This document shows, in pieces, positions 38,001-53,000 of a stretch of 64,000 nt of DNA. Positions within the stretch are counted from its first letter, which is position 1. Each line of letters opens with the position of its first letter. Origin of the DNA: Blastomussa wellsi (taxonomy: Eukaryota; Cnidaria; Anthozoa; Scleractinia; Plerogyridae); contig OX393569.1 of the NCBI GenBank assembly GCA_947652115.1, positions 13,643,151-13,707,150 of the forward strand, given 5' to 3'. The notes under the pieces are model-generated. The model worked only from the letters and a program-made list of their open reading frames with translations, was not told the origin of the DNA and did no database searches. The translations under genes were made by a program, and so were the position numbers.

Positions 38001-41000
38001 GTACAGTACTAATTTAACAACAGCAACACATGAAATTACCTGGACAGAATACTTTTCAAAATTACTTTAGGAGCAAAATAAAATAGAATGTGTCAAATGA
38101 GAGTCTTTAACTAGCACTGAAATATCAGTGGAAAACTGATATATCTTTACAGGTTTTCTAGGTGTAGTGGTGATCGCTTTTCCTGTTTCAGAACATGAAA
38201 TGATTACCTTGCTAAGCATTTTCACACCAATTATTCAGTAAATAAAACACCAGAGTCTGAGCCAGTAATCATCTCTTTGACATCAGTGTGAATCACAAAA
38301 AACTTAGTCTATAAATAATTAATATCACACCCTGTATAAGTTAGATTGCAGTACACTGTGAAAAGCTTATTTTGAGACAAAGCGATCTTGCAACATTCTG
38401 CTATTAGTGCTAACTATGACACGACATATTGACATGACATGTTGCCAACAATAACATGATTAGCAAGAAATGTTCAGTGCATTGCAAATAATACACTGCC
38501 GCTATAGCACAACATATCAATGAGCCTATGGCCTAACATCAAGAAACTGAACATTTATTTTGTTTATGTTAATTTGTTTAAATGCTGGCATGAGTTTAGC
38601 GAGAGCAAGAAAAAGTCACTCAAATGAAGATAACTGTTTTCACTGTTATTTGCCTCTCCTGTAATACGAAACTACTCAATGAAGATCATTATCATATTAG
38701 GAAACATTGTGCATTGGCAGGTCAGGCATGAGAAATTTTTAAATAATACTTTTCTCATCATGGACAGAATTTTGATAGCATAAACATAAATTTCACATGA
38801 CTCATTAAGTTCTCTTGGTAAATAAAATGGATGTTCTTTGTTCTAAGCACAGCACAATCAGTGCAGCAGCTGACTCAAATTAACCTACTTTTTAAAGTCC
38901 TCTTTGTGACGATATTTCGTGTGTTGTACATGAAGACTTTGTTTCGTGTGTTGTACACGAAGTGTGTGTTAACCAGATATAAGTGTGTAGCCCGGATGAA
39001 AGCGTGTTCAGTTTTTATTAAAGTTGTGTTCACGGAGCATCGTGGTTTTCTTTGGGTTATCGCCGTCGTCGTTTAATTCGCCCAGCATTTTCCGACAACG
39101 TTACATGGTGTCAGGAGTGGTTCTTACCTGTGTGGTCGCCGCTTGTTTATCGGTGCGTGTTCTTTTTCTTGTTGTTCCGAGTAAGAGTTCAACAGAAAAC
39201 GTCGTGAGTATGCCGGGCAGCGAGGGAGAGTCGAGCGTAGCAACTCCCGCTCTTCCCACGGTTTTACAGAATGTACCGTTTCCTTCGAAGCTCGAAACTA
39301 AAGGAAATATGGCGAGTAACTGGAAGCGTTTTCGACGAGTGTGGTCTAATTATGAAATAGCGTCTCGCTTGGTAAAGCAACCGAAAGAAGAGAGAACGGC
39401 GACATTGCTCACGTGCTTAGGTGCCGATGCGTTGGAGATTGTAGATGGTTTGAATTTCGCCAATGATGAGGAGCGAAAGGACATTGATGTGGTCCTGGAG
39501 AAATTAGAGGTGTTTTGTGTCGGCGAAACTAACGAAATCTACGAACGGTACCAGTTCAACAAACGGGATCAGGAGTCAGGCGAGTCCATTGATTCGTATG
39601 TTGCGTCACTTCGCACTTTAGCGAAGACGTGTAATTATGGTTCACTTTTGGATAGTCTCATTCGCGACAGAATAGTTTGTGGAATAAGGAACAATGGCAC
39701 ACGTAAGCGATTGTTACAGGAGGCAAAACTCACACTGAATAAGTGTATCGATATTTGTCGGTCCAGTGAAGCAACATCAGCACAGCTTCAAGCGATGGGG
39801 AATCAGGAAGACCTCAAGTTTGTTGCTGACGACAAGATGAAGAAAGGAACCCAAGATAAAGCTGGTAAGGCTGTGATATCTTGCAAATTTTGTGGTAAGA
39901 AGCATGTGAGAAGTAGAGAAGAATGTCCCGCGTGGGGAAAAAGTTGTAGCAAGTGTGGAGAAAAGAACCATTTTGCAGTAAAGTGTTCAAAGTTTTCAAA
40001 TTCTTCAAGGCCTCCTAAGAAGAAAAAGAATAAAAAGCCAGTTCATACAATTCAAGAAGATTCTTCCTCTGAAGAATATATTTTGACTGTAAGTGTGGAG
40101 TCACTGGACAGTGTTGAATCTCAAAAGTTGTATGCAAAGATGGTTGTTAATGGTCATGAGATCCAGTTTCAGTTGGATAGTGGAGCAACAGTGAATGTGC
40201 TACCTGTAAGAGAGTATAAGAAGGTTTGTAATGACCCTGAACTTAGAGAGCTGAAGGCCTCTCAGGCAATTCTCAGTATGTACAATGGCACTGAAATATG
40301 CCCACTCGGAAAGAGGAGGGTTAGTTTGCGTAATCCAAAGAACAATAGGAAGTTCAATCTTGAGTTCCAGATTGTTGGTGAAAAGAATAAGCCTGTTCTT
40401 GGAGCATCTGCTATCCAGGGTATGGAACTTATTACTGTTAACATGCAGAATATTCTGACTGTTGATGGATTTACTGCTGGAGAGACACAGGGTTTTACAG
40501 TTAGTCAAGTTGTCACGCAATTTAAAGATGTTTTTGAGGGTGAGGGCATGCTGATGGGCAAACTGCACCTTCAAGTGGATCAATGTGTACCGCCGGTTCA
40601 ACTTCCAGCTCGCAAACCACCTGTTGCAGTGAAGGAGAAATATCAAGAAGAACTGGAGAGGCTGGTTGAGAGAGGGATCATAGAGAAAGTCTCGGAACCA
40701 ACTGATTGGATATCATCCACAGTGGTGGTCATGAAGCCCAATGGGAAAATCCGTCTTTGTCTTGACCCAAGGCCCTTAAATAAAGCCCTGAAGAGGAACC
40801 ATTATCCCATGCCAGTTATCGATGATCTGCTGCCTGACTTGTGTAAAGCTAGAGTCTTTTCAGTTGTGGATGTGAAAAACGGCTTCTGGCATGTGCAACT
40901 AGATGATGAAAGTAGCAAGTTGACAACCTTTGCAACACCCTGGGGGCGTTACCGGTGGCTGAGGATGCCCTTTGGCATTGCACCTGCTCCAGAGGAGTTC

Positions 41001-44000
41001 CAACGTAGACTTAATGAGGCACTAGAAGGACTTGATGGAGTCAGGACCATAGCAGATGACATCATTGTCTTTGGTGTGGGTGACACAGATGTTGAAGCTG
41101 TGGTAGACCATGATCGTAAGCTGGTGGCTTTGTTGGAGCGCTGTCGTCAGAGACACATAAAGCTGAACAAGGACAAGATGAAGTTCAAACTACCCCAGCT
41201 GTCATATGTTGGCCATGTTATTTCGGCAGAAGGGTTGAAGCCTGATCCAGCCAAGGTTGAGGCGATACTAAATATGCCACCCCCGGCTGACAAGCAAGGC
41301 CTTCGAAGAATTATGGGAATGGTGAACTACTTACAGAAATTTGCACCTGGGTTGTCTGAGCTTACCACTCCTATCAGAACCTTGCTTAAAGAAGATGCTG
41401 AATTTGCTTGGGAAGAAAGTGTGCATGGCGAGTGTTTCAAGCGTGTTAAAGCAGTGTTAGCATCTGCACCGGTCTTGAAGTACTTCGACCCAAGTGCAGC
41501 GGCTGTATTGCAGTGTGATGCTTCTCAACATGGTCTAGGAGCTTGCCTGATGCAGAATGGGCAACCAGTTGCTTATGCTTCTCGTTCTCTAACAGAAACT
41601 GAGTGCAATTATGTTCAGATGGAGAAGGAACTTCTCGCTATAGTCTTTGGCGTCGAGAAGTTTGAGTCTTATCTTTATGGCAGGAAGTTCAAGGTGGAGA
41701 CTGACCATAAACCATTGGAGTCGATACTTAAGAAGAGTCTGCTGAGTGCTCCAAAGCGTCTTCAGAGAATGATGTTGCGTTTGCAAAACTTCGATTTTGA
41801 AGTGGAGTACAAGAAAGGCACTCTTCTCCATCTGGCCGATACTCTAAGCAGAGCGTACCTTCCACATGGTCGGGTTAAGTGTCCAAAGGAGGATGTCTTT
41901 CTTACGGTGGATGATAGATCTCCTCTTGAGCAAGAAGTTGAAAGTGTTAATGCATTGAGTTTTGTATCAATCTCCCCTCAAGGCCTTGCCAGAGTTCAGC
42001 AAGCAACTAAAGCAGATAGTGAAATGGTCCTCCTAAAGACTGTCATTCAGACTGGATGGCCAGACACTAAAGAGGAAGTTCCACTCAGCATCCAGGGCTA
42101 TTTCCATTTCAGAGATGAACTGTCTGTCCAGGATGGTTTAGTGCTTAAGGGTGAAAGATTAGTAGTTCCGCAAAGTATGAGGGAGGAATTTAAGCAGAAA
42201 CTGCACCAGAGTCATCTTGGTATTCAGGGTTGTTTGAGGAGAGGAAGAGAAGTGGTTTATTGGCCTGGAATGAATAAGGACATTGAGGATTTCATCTCAA
42301 CTTGTTCTGTTTGCAAGAGTTACCAAACCGATCAACAGAAAGAGCCGATGATCAGTCATGAAATTCCGAGCAGACCATGGGAGAAAGTTGGCTGTGATCT
42401 CTTTGACTTTGAGGATAAGCATTATTTAGTTTGTGTGGATTACTACTCGGATTACTTTGAGGTGGACAGGATTTTTGGAAAGAAAGGAAAGGAAGTGATT
42501 TCAAGGCTAAAATCTCAGTTCGCTCGACATGGAATACCAGACCAACTTATGAGTGACAATGGACCACCTTTTAGTTCAAGAGAGTTCCAGGAGTTTGCAC
42601 TAGCCTATGAGTTTGAGCACCTCACAAGCTCCCCAAGGTATCCTCAGTCTAATGGGAAAGTTGAGAACGCAGTTAAAGTGGCTCAAAATATCATGAAGAA
42701 GGCCCGACTTGCAGGAACAGATCCAAATTTGTCTTTGTTGGATTATAGAAACACTCCGAATGAGGGGCTTGGAAGCTCTCCTGCTCAGCGATTATTTGGT
42801 CGGAGAACTAAAACTTTAGTCCCAACTTCTTCAAGACTGCTTGTTCCCGAAGTGGTGCAGGGTGTTCCTCGTAAGCTAAAGGAAAGGAAAGCCAAACAGG
42901 CTTACTACTATGACAGAGCTGCCAAAGAGCTAGACAGATTGAAACCTGGAGATGTAGTGCGTGTGAGGCTGAGACCTGATTCGAGGGAGTGGACAAAAGC
43001 TGCTGTTGATAAGGAAGTTGACATTAGGTCGTATCAGGTTCGTACTGAAGATGGCCGTGCATACAGGAGGAATCGCAGACATCTCAAGCACACCAAGGAG
43101 CCGTTCCTAGCAGCGCCTTTTGTGGAGTTGTCAACCAACCTATCACAGCAACAGCAACCAGAAGGGGTAGCCCCGGGTGGCAATGTTTCTGTTTCCGAAG
43201 CACCAACCAGAAGGCCTACTTCCGAGGCATCAAACAGGAGGCCCGCTTCAGATTTATCAAACAGTTCTTCAGTCGTCGAGCCGGAATCGGTCAGCGTTCG
43301 AGCAACTAGATCCGATGGCATAGTTTCAGTCCCTGCTTCTGGGGTTTCTTCCAGTGAACCAGCAGTCTCTGTTACCACCACTAGAAGTGGCAGAGTGGTT
43401 AGGAAGCCAGTCAGATATGACTCTTGAACAGTGATACGAGTTAAGAACATTGATTAGGACTTTAAAAACCGTTACTAGGACTAGGGCTTCATTTAACCGA
43501 AATTTCGTATTATTCGTTTTTTTTTGTTGCCAAGGGGATGTGACGATATTTCGTGTGTTGTACATGAAGACTTTGTTTCGTGTGTTGTACACGAAGTGTG
43601 TGTTAACCAGATATAAGTGTGTAGCCCGGATGAAAGCGTGTTCAGTTTTTATTAAAGTTGTGTTCACGGAGCATCGTGGTTTTCTTTGGGTTATCGCCGT
43701 CGTCGTTTAATTCGCCCAGCATTTTCCGACAACGTTACACTCTTGATTTAAGCTTTAATGCATAATTTTACCAAAAAATCTCACATGTGTACAACATGCA
43801 TTCTTAGTCCATTAACATTTATAGCATAGTTTAAACATTTATATGTAATTTAAGTACTTTATGATTGTCTGTTGTACTTGACCAAAAGATCACAATGCAT
43901 TTGAAATACAGTCATACAATTTGTGTAGGTTGTTACTGTGAAAAAATTCATGCCAAATTCGGAAAGGTGAAACAAAAAATGGAAAAAAAATGAAAATCAG

Positions 44001-47000
44001 ATAAAAGAGGCAGACTAGTTTGGATAGAGCCTACTATCTTGTTACCTGTCTTTTTCCCTGAGTTGATCATTGAGGAAAACCAGCTTTTGGGAACTATCAC
44101 CAGAATTCTTTGCCAATTCAGCAATTTCTGACTCCTGCAGTAAAATTTGAGATGATAGACTGAGGTACTGTTTATTCTTAGCTATATGTTGGACAACAAC
44201 ATGGCTCATTCAATCTTCTTATCCAGTAAATGACGTAAAGATTATTCCCACTGCTGTTAATCTTTCTCAGAAAAGGAGACTCTCTGTATCTTTTATAGGC
44301 ATTGGATTGTCAATTTCTGTGCATTTTGACATGTTCTAGTAGCACTGAAAATGTAATGCATTACACCTGTATATGCTCCTAGTACAAAAGTGCAAGATTC
44401 CATGATTGATGAATTTGAGACAAGTTGGTTCTATAGTTTCAACTTTATTACCCAGAGTCCAAAATAAAATGTAGTTTGCAAGCACTGGAATTTCAAACAA
44501 AGCATATTCAAAGCTGATAGACCAATGATGAAGTGTATCAATTTATTCAAAAATAACTATAAAGCCATCAAGAAAACTACACTGAGACAATATTTCCTGG
44601 TTTCTAAAAGAGACATTGAAAAAAAAAATGCATATTGAAAATCTGCCGTGTACCTTTCAAAAAACATTATATGAACCAAACTTTTAAGCGCATCTATGGC
44701 TAATCTGTCACAGTATTCCACTAGTTCTCACGAAAAAATGTGCGCAGTATCTAGATGAAAACTGCAATATGTGTACCATTTACCAAAAAAACTAAGAAAA
44801 TCAAGGAATAAACAACAATGACAGCTTGTTGGTATATAAAGAACAACTCAAAGTGGAAGGGAAACATTTCATGATCAAAATTAGGCCTTCTGTTCGAATC
44901 AACTAATTTAAATTTGTCATTACTGTGGCAAATTTATTAAGAAAGTAATGGTTAATTGTTGATTGTATTAAGGATGAAAACAAATAAAAAAGAACAAATT
45001 GACTCTGTTTCTGTTTGGGCCAAGACAACGGGAGCTGAAACAATGAAGTGTCTTTTTCAGCATAGAGCTCCTACAGGATTCTACTTTACAAGTTAGTAAT
45101 TATGTATTTATTGTATAACTGTTTCTGCATAGTGACACGTCAGCATGACGATTGCATTGTTTGCATGTATGGTAAATCAGGATGAACTCCCACTGATATC
45201 TTAGCCTTGAATGTCAGTAAGCCCAATCATGGGTAAACAACAAAGGCATGTCAAAATAATACAGAACATCAAACTAAATATCATAAACAGGGCTTTCAAA
45301 AGGCACGACAGGTGACAAAAGGCAATGGCTACTTGGCTTGGCTACTTGGCTATACTTTGCTTAGGGAATTCAGCGACTTTTTCCCCCTAATTGAAGAATT
45401 AAAGAAAGATGCTTTGAAACTGTCGATTTCTCTACTCGAACCAGCATCCTAATTCCAATTTTATTGAAGCTTCTGTGTAAATAATAATTGTGTGGCTGTT
45501 GTAACATTTAGCAGTTGCAAGTGTAGTAACCTACCTGTCATTAGTTTTTTTCCGGGGGAGGGGGTGCTTCCTTCCCAGTAATGGCTAATGGGGATGTGCC
45601 GCTGGATGGGGTTGCATTTTCAAAACTGGATTGACTAGTAAGTATCCCCTCTCCTAGTTGTGTATCTTCTTTTTAATAGTTTCTGTTGGCTTTCACTGAC
45701 CAGATGTCTTAGTGAAACATGCCAATTGAAAGCTAATTAAAAGAACTTACAGTAATTCAGTGCTGCAGGTGGAAACATCAAAATAGTCATGCCTTGAAAC
45801 AGGACTGCCGCAGCTAAACTCTGCTTAAACTGGTTTTCCAGCAGTGCACAGTTTGAATTGCAAAGATGATGTATAACGTTTGCTTCCAATTTCATGAATG
45901 ATCAAGAATGAAAAGTGACACCAAGACATCATATAGAGGTTTATGCATTAATACAGAATGTTAATGCAAAGGTGCCAGAGCTGAGTAAATGCCAGCAAAT
46001 TTGGAATTATCACGCTCAGACTTCAAGTATCTCTTGGCTGGTACTATGCTAAGGGAGGGAGATGACTCATGTTTCAGGCTACTGCTATCTCAGTGTTGTA
46101 TTACTGTGCTGTGTATTACTGTGCTGACAATACTAGCATCTAGGAATTTACAAACACAAATAACATGAACACTTACCAGTTTATTTTTGTCTGCAGCGAG
46201 ACTCTCCGATCTGACTTCGCTTAAATGAAGTTGCTTTTGAAGTTCTTAAAATTAAAAACAAAAAACAAAAAAATCAGATAACTATTGTGTTATACATTGC
46301 ACTGGGAGTGGATTTAAACATTTATTTCAGGTGGCTCGATCGGATTTTTGAGTGATGATACCTTTCAACTTTGAGCAGCTAGTGTACCGCAAAAGAGTAT
46401 CTGACAGAAAATCGATTGCTCCAAGTACACTAGAGAAAGATCAAAGTTTCAGATGAAATACGTTTTATCGTCATCGGAGTTACCATAGCAATGTAGTGAT
46501 ATCATGCCTCACTTTACTCGAGACCGAATAACTTGTCACCGAGAGATAATTTTGGAAAACCCTTCCTGGATCTTTGACGTGACATTCTAAGGCTGTCAAT
46601 TTGTAGCCTCAACTTTGGTAAACATTGTGCTTATTTTCCATCTAGTCACTTGCGGTTCTAATTATACCTATCCATTGTCTCGAATCTCGGTGCAATTGTA
46701 AATTTCAATGTGTTATTAATTCATGTAACGATATATGAATTCACAAAGCACTGAAATGTACAGTTGCACGGAGATTCAAGACAATGGATAGGTATAACTA
46801 GAACCACAAGCGACTGGTCGAAAAATAAGCACAATGTTTACCAAAGTTGAGGCTACAAATTGACAGCCTTAGAATGTTTCAATGAAGTTGAAACTTGGGG
46901 ATTATATTAAATATTGGTTGATCTACCTGAAGAATAATTTTATCTTTATCTTTATCTACAGCTTTTTAAATAACGACCATTTTAATAAATGTAGGGTCAA

Positions 47001-50000
47001 TTTTGACGAAAACGCAAAATAACATTCCACTCCAGTTCATATTCAAGCCAGTGTTTTCAGAAATCGAATACAACGATTTTGCTAAGATTTTCACCAAATG
47101 TAATTGGATGCTATTCAATTTATTTCAGACCAAAGTCATCTTACATCAGGCCTGGTGAACATTCAGGAACTAATGCGATTTTGTTGTATTTTAACACCTT
47201 AAAACTTCACCATAAATTTTCTTGAAATCGCTCGTATAAATTTTTTTCAAATTTGGCAGACCTCAAGAAAAGTATGTCAGGTTAAAGATCCAGGAAGGGT
47301 TTTCCAAAATTATCCCTTGATGACAGGTTATTCGGTCTCGAGTTAAGTGGGGCATGACGTAACCCTGATCACAATAAAATGAACTTCATCTGAAACTTTA
47401 ATCTTTCTCTAGTGTACTTGTAGCAATCGATTTTCTGTCGGATACTCAATGGTGGTGCAATGGCTTCTCAAAGTTGAAAGGTATCGTCACTCAAAAATCC
47501 GATCGAGCTACCTTAATGCACATCTGACAGCAAGATGTAAATTTCAGAATAGCTAAATCTCACAGTAGTGTTACAAAATTCATTAAATGAGCTATGTGCA
47601 CGTGGCAGCTGTGCACAAAGTGTTTGTTACACAGAATTGATTGTTGATGTTACACCAACTTATAACAGCTGAGTAACAAATCGTTGAGAACCCAAAGGGG
47701 TGGACCATTATTGTTGGAGAGGGGAGATGAAAATTTGTCAAAGCAAACAATTCATTCAAAAATTTATTTTGGTCTTTTCTATCCCAAAAATAAGCAACAG
47801 ATGAGGACGTGCCAATATCATATATAATATTCATCACTAGGTGCTAATTTACTAGCAAATCATAGAGGTCATGCCATGGGAAGTGTGCATGCACGATTTT
47901 TATTCATGAGTTGCTAAGCATCAAATGCTTTTGCTCATACATTATTTATTATTATTTAATTATTATTATTATTTAATAAGTGAATAAGTGAGCCTGACTT
48001 TTTTCAGTTTAAATCTAAAGCTCCTGGTAGTTTCAAAATGATACCACTTCTTTTTAGCTTTAATACACAGATATTGAAATACAAATTGAAATACAAATTG
48101 GCCTTAGGGTCTTATTCCATTGCCAGCTCTGAAATTTCCAGCTCTGCTGGTGAAACCAGGCTGGAGGCTAGAAAATCCAGGCAAGGCTAAGACTCTCCTT
48201 ATGTAACCACAAACACGTTTTTATGAAGATTTGTTTTGAAAGCCGAGCTGACTGGGCCAAAATTTGCCATGCAATAAAAAAATCCACTGAAATTGTTTGC
48301 AAAAAAATATTACCAAGGGTAGTGTCCTTAATGACTTGCAGCTCATTACAGAGAGAAGCAAATTCATCTTCCTTGGTGTGGAGTTTGTCTGTTAGATCTG
48401 GTGAGAAAAAGTAAATATATAGTCAATATAGAAAACCTCAATAAACAACAACAAAACAAAAACAACAACTATGGAATAATTTAAGTGTCATTTATGGCAT
48501 AGAGCTTTATTTATAGCCTTTTACACCTGTACAAAAAATGATTTTTATAGCCCTTTTCTATGAAACAAGCCAATCACAATGTTGCCATTTGGCAATACAT
48601 TTTGTTTTAATAATTGATTTTGTTGTTCTCTGTTTTTAGTATGTTCATTTGATTCTAGTATTTTAATAATACTTTTTTGATTTTTATCACATGTTAATAA
48701 TAATTTTGTAAATAGTTTTTGTAAATAGAGATATCCTGAAGTGATATAATAAAGTTACCTTATCTTACCTTAAACAAGATATTTTTAATTTGTTTATATA
48801 ACAAATGTTTTTGCTGACTGAGGGAGAATAATTAACCTTGTGCTGTGGTTTAATGCGAATGGTAACTTTTTCCAGAATTATTTAACTCTGGCACCAAAGT
48901 TTCCTGTAAAATGATTTTTCCAATAAAAACTGACTGCAGTCAAAATAAAGAGATCACACACCATCAATCACTTTATGAAGAGATTCATTGTCTTCCTTTG
49001 ACTTCACAAGTTCTGATTTCTGCACCGAAAGAGTTAAGTCATAAATAGCTGTCTTTTAATTAGTTTTTTTAATTATAGGGTTTATATGGTCCTCTTTTGA
49101 ACTAAAAATTCAAGTACTTTTCAATGACGTTCAAGGACACATTTTCAATTTTTCAAGGACTCCATGCACTGCAAAATCCAGTGTTAATCAGCTGCTCATA
49201 TAGAAGTAAGTGTGCCTACCAGTCTGGGTTGATTGGAATTAGCTACAAATTTCACGGACTTTCCAGCACTGACTGCAATTTTCAATGACTTCTAAGGCCT
49301 TGAACTTTTATTTAGAGATTCAAGGACTTTCAATGTGCATGTGAACCCAGTGTATTAATAAATAATATATATATATATATATTAGATATAAATTATGCTA
49401 GTATTGTGAGCCACCATTAATAACAAAATAAAAACCACCAAGTTATGCAATCTAACATGATAAGGACACAAAAATGTAAATGTGCAAAGAGCTACATTTG
49501 TCATATAACTTACAGTTGTTTTTAATTCATTTTCAAGGCTGGCCTTAGTCTCAGTTTGTTCCTTTAAATCATTTTCCAAAGCAGTAATCTTTTCAGAATT
49601 CTTTTTGAATTCTTGTTCTCTTGAGCTGGCATCACTTGAATGTTGCTCTTGTTTATCAAACAATGCCACCTCTAGTTCTTCAACCTTGTTGCCCGATTCA
49701 GTCAGCGATGCCCTCAAACTCAAAAGTTCAGTATTTGATTCTGACAATGCATTCTGTAATTCAGCAATTTTTGATAATGCTGCACTCTTTTCATCCTGAA
49801 AAAAAGTAGAAACATGTCAGCACTGGCTGTGGAAAACAACATAACACAAAGTTGGAAAAAGGTTTATTCGATATTGAAAATTACAAATTAAAACCGGTGA
49901 TATTATGGGAATACAAGATAATTTGTAAATCTAAATTTTAATAATAAATTGATATAACATTTTTAAACAATTCAGTTAAAAATTGCAGTCTTTTTTTAAA

Positions 50001-53000
50001 AAAAAAAAAGAATTATTGAAAGTCAGATTGTTTCCCACCCACAGCTGTTTAAATCCAACAAATTAGTTGCAAGATGTTAAAATTCCTCCCAGTCCTAGAC
50101 ACATCGTTACAAGATACAGTACCTGTGTTTCATCCAACTCTTTTTTAATTCTTGCAAGCGATGCAACCTTCTCTTTCAATTCAATCTCAAGAGTTTCAAT
50201 TTCTTTCTGTTCAATCTAAACGGTAAATAATAATTTTTCATGATATTACATTCTGACTACCTAAGGTACTTCTAGGAGTTTGAAGTCAGTTAGTTTCTGC
50301 CCTCCTCAAGGTTCCATGCTAAAAATGGTTTTAGTTGTAACATACTGGTAATTATTTTCAAACAAAAAGGCACTGTTTTTATTGCATTTTCAAACACAAC
50401 AGACAGAGATGAAAGTATGATGCACAGCAGATATTGCTGACAAAATTTGAGGTGTATGGAAATGTGATGCATTCAAAACTGAACACTGTCATGGTTAGTT
50501 ATGTCAAACCATAAAAAAATAATAAAATAATAAGTCTCAACAAATGCCCCAGAATATTAGATTACATTTTTGCTTTGAAAAAAGAAAAAGAAAATGTTCA
50601 TCATTATTCAGCACTTTCAGTACCAATAATGCGAAAAAGAAGGGTTCTAATAAATACCTGCAGTTCATCTCCAAGAGTTATCTCTTCTTCTTCCAATTTG
50701 AATTGCAAATCTTCTACCTTCCTGTTAAGATATTAAGTCAGACCTAACTAAGACATACTGCATTTTGTTATATGACTATGTTGTGGTTTAAATAAAAATT
50801 AACTTCTTACTAACCGAGCACGAGGGCCATACTGGGGAATATTGGCCTGAGGTTATGGCCATACAGATACTGCATGCATTCCATTCAAAAACAGGGGGGC
50901 AATAATCCCAAGTACGGCTCAAGCAAGCTAGATTAGTAAGTAGTATTACATGGCACTCACACATGCTTGTTTATTTTTTATTTTTCTCTTAAAACGCACT
51001 TTAAGGGGTTTTCACCGTGACATGTTTTTTGTGGAGTTTCTCCTTTTTACCAAATTCTAGCTATTTATAGCATTCAAACGTTCTGAAAAACTGTGCATCA
51101 TTTGTTCCATGACCGAGTCAGAAGGGGTATGGGTCTGTTCCTGATTTGACATCACAAAATGATTTGCATCGCATCAAGTCTTTGTAAACATGCATGCAAA
51201 TCAGTTTGTGACGTCAAATCGGGAATAGATCCACGCCCCTTCTGACTCGGTTGTGGAACAAATGATGCACAGTTTATCGTAACTTTTGAATGCTAAAAAT
51301 AGTCAGAATTTGGTAAAAAGGTGCAATTCGTTTTCAAACTGGTGCAAAGGTTTATTCTAGCAAAAAAATATTTTGGGGTTAGGTGCACTTTAGCCCTGTG
51401 GCTTTAACCCTCTCACTCCCAAGAGTGCCATATGGCACAAGATGCCATTACATGCTCAATATTTGACAGGTCTTGGGAAGGCCTGTCTTTTTAAAGCATA
51501 AAATTGTACCCCCTCTTATATGGGTCCTGATTAACCACCCCTGCAACTTTTGCAATTTTTTCAAGTTATGACAAGCCACAAAAAAAAGAGCTGCAAATTA
51601 AGCTATAGTTCAGGGGTATACCCAAACTATATGAGGAGTAAGATATTTTTCAAAGCTTGTTCTCATTTTGGATGGCTTTGAATTGAAACAGTGACTTCCT
51701 ATAGGTCTATTACTGTGATTTATGGCATACAACAATCAATACCTTTCAAATGGTGTATTATGTGGTCTTAATGGGTCCATAGTTACTGATTCACAAAAAT
51801 GTCCTATTTCCCACGGGAGTGAGAGGGTTAATATTAACCGGCTTTGTTGTAACATCATTGCTTCCCGTTCTTGTGTTATATTGAAGCGCAATACTTGGAC
51901 GTGAATCATAAAGTGAAATGTTTTGTTTACACGGTATGGGCTGTAAATGTTCTGGTTAATGTGCATTCTTCTCTCTGTCTAATACTCATAAAACAATGGA
52001 TCAAAGCAAAAATATTCCTTTCAAGAGGTTTTTCCAAATGCAGTACAGCTGAGATGTCTGTTTCCTGGTTATTACAAAATTTGAACTGAAAATCCTGGTG
52101 GAGGTCTTTGCATATTGTAGTGTGACATCCACAACATGTACAATTTCTTAGCGACAGCTACGACGCCTTCGTACAGACAGACTCTCTCGAAGGTTGGATT
52201 TGTTAGAGAAAAATTTTGAAAAATTCAAGGTATTTTCAGCTGTAAGTGTTATCACTGGAAATATTTATTGATTTACTTTTAATTAGCGACTGATTAACTT
52301 TCAACTACGGTTTTCTTTACATTTTTGTTTCCAGCCGTCTTGTTATTATTGTATATTGACTTTTAATTAGCGGATATATGATATCCTGCTCACTGACAAA
52401 ACGAATAAAAAAAATAAAGTCTGTGTCAAGCAAGAGCAGTGCCCAGGCCTGTGGCCGCGCAGCTAACAAGTTGCCACGAGTTTGAAAACAAATTGAATGA
52501 GTGAGAGTATTTTGTTAATACACATTTTCTTTTTGCTGGTTTAGATGCAAATTTTGAATTGCCAGTTTTCAAAAACAAACAATACACAGCTAATGACCAT
52601 TTCCATATGGTCCACCTCATTTCTGGTAAAACCTTGACCAACAAAGAACCAATCAGAACGCTTGCATTTACCTCAAGACTACCTTGAATTACCATATAAT
52701 AATTTTATTTTTATTATCTCATATTATAATCATAATTCTTTGTTCCTAAATCAAAGGAATATAAAAATCAAACTGGTTTAAAACATTTTACTTCCACCAA
52801 TACAAAATTTAGAACAAAACAATAAATACATGTACAGATAGTTGTGTTCAAAGCTAGATTGTATAACGATGCACAGTTAGTGACTTACTAACTCGAACAA
52901 ACATAAAGGTTTGAGTGGCTGCAAGATTTACCCACAGCCAGCGCCCTGACGTGAAAAACCCTCAGAGAGAGGAGAGAACCAACAACAAACTCAACCCACA

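Larger units (their letters stand above)
38905..43739 (+). mobile_element. Complete Ty3/gypsy-type LTR retrotransposon with identical LTRs
   Basis: A 4835-bp element inserted in the CLIP1 intron between exons 44046-44134 and 37092-37173, on the strand opposite to CLIP1. It has 201-bp LTRs at each end, a primer-binding site directly after the 5' LTR, one gag-pol frame, a purine tract before the 3' LTR, and a 5-bp target duplication CTCTT at 38900-38904 and 43740-43744. Domain order protease, RT, RNase H, integrase identifies the Ty3/gypsy class. I compared the two LTRs base by base and saw no difference, which implies a very recent insertion. Confidence 0.96.

Noticed and set aside
43034..43667. 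Minus-strand ORFs of 138 and 113 codons at the 3' end of the LTR element
   Set aside because: Shadows of the gag-pol frame and of the LTR; no independent coding signal.
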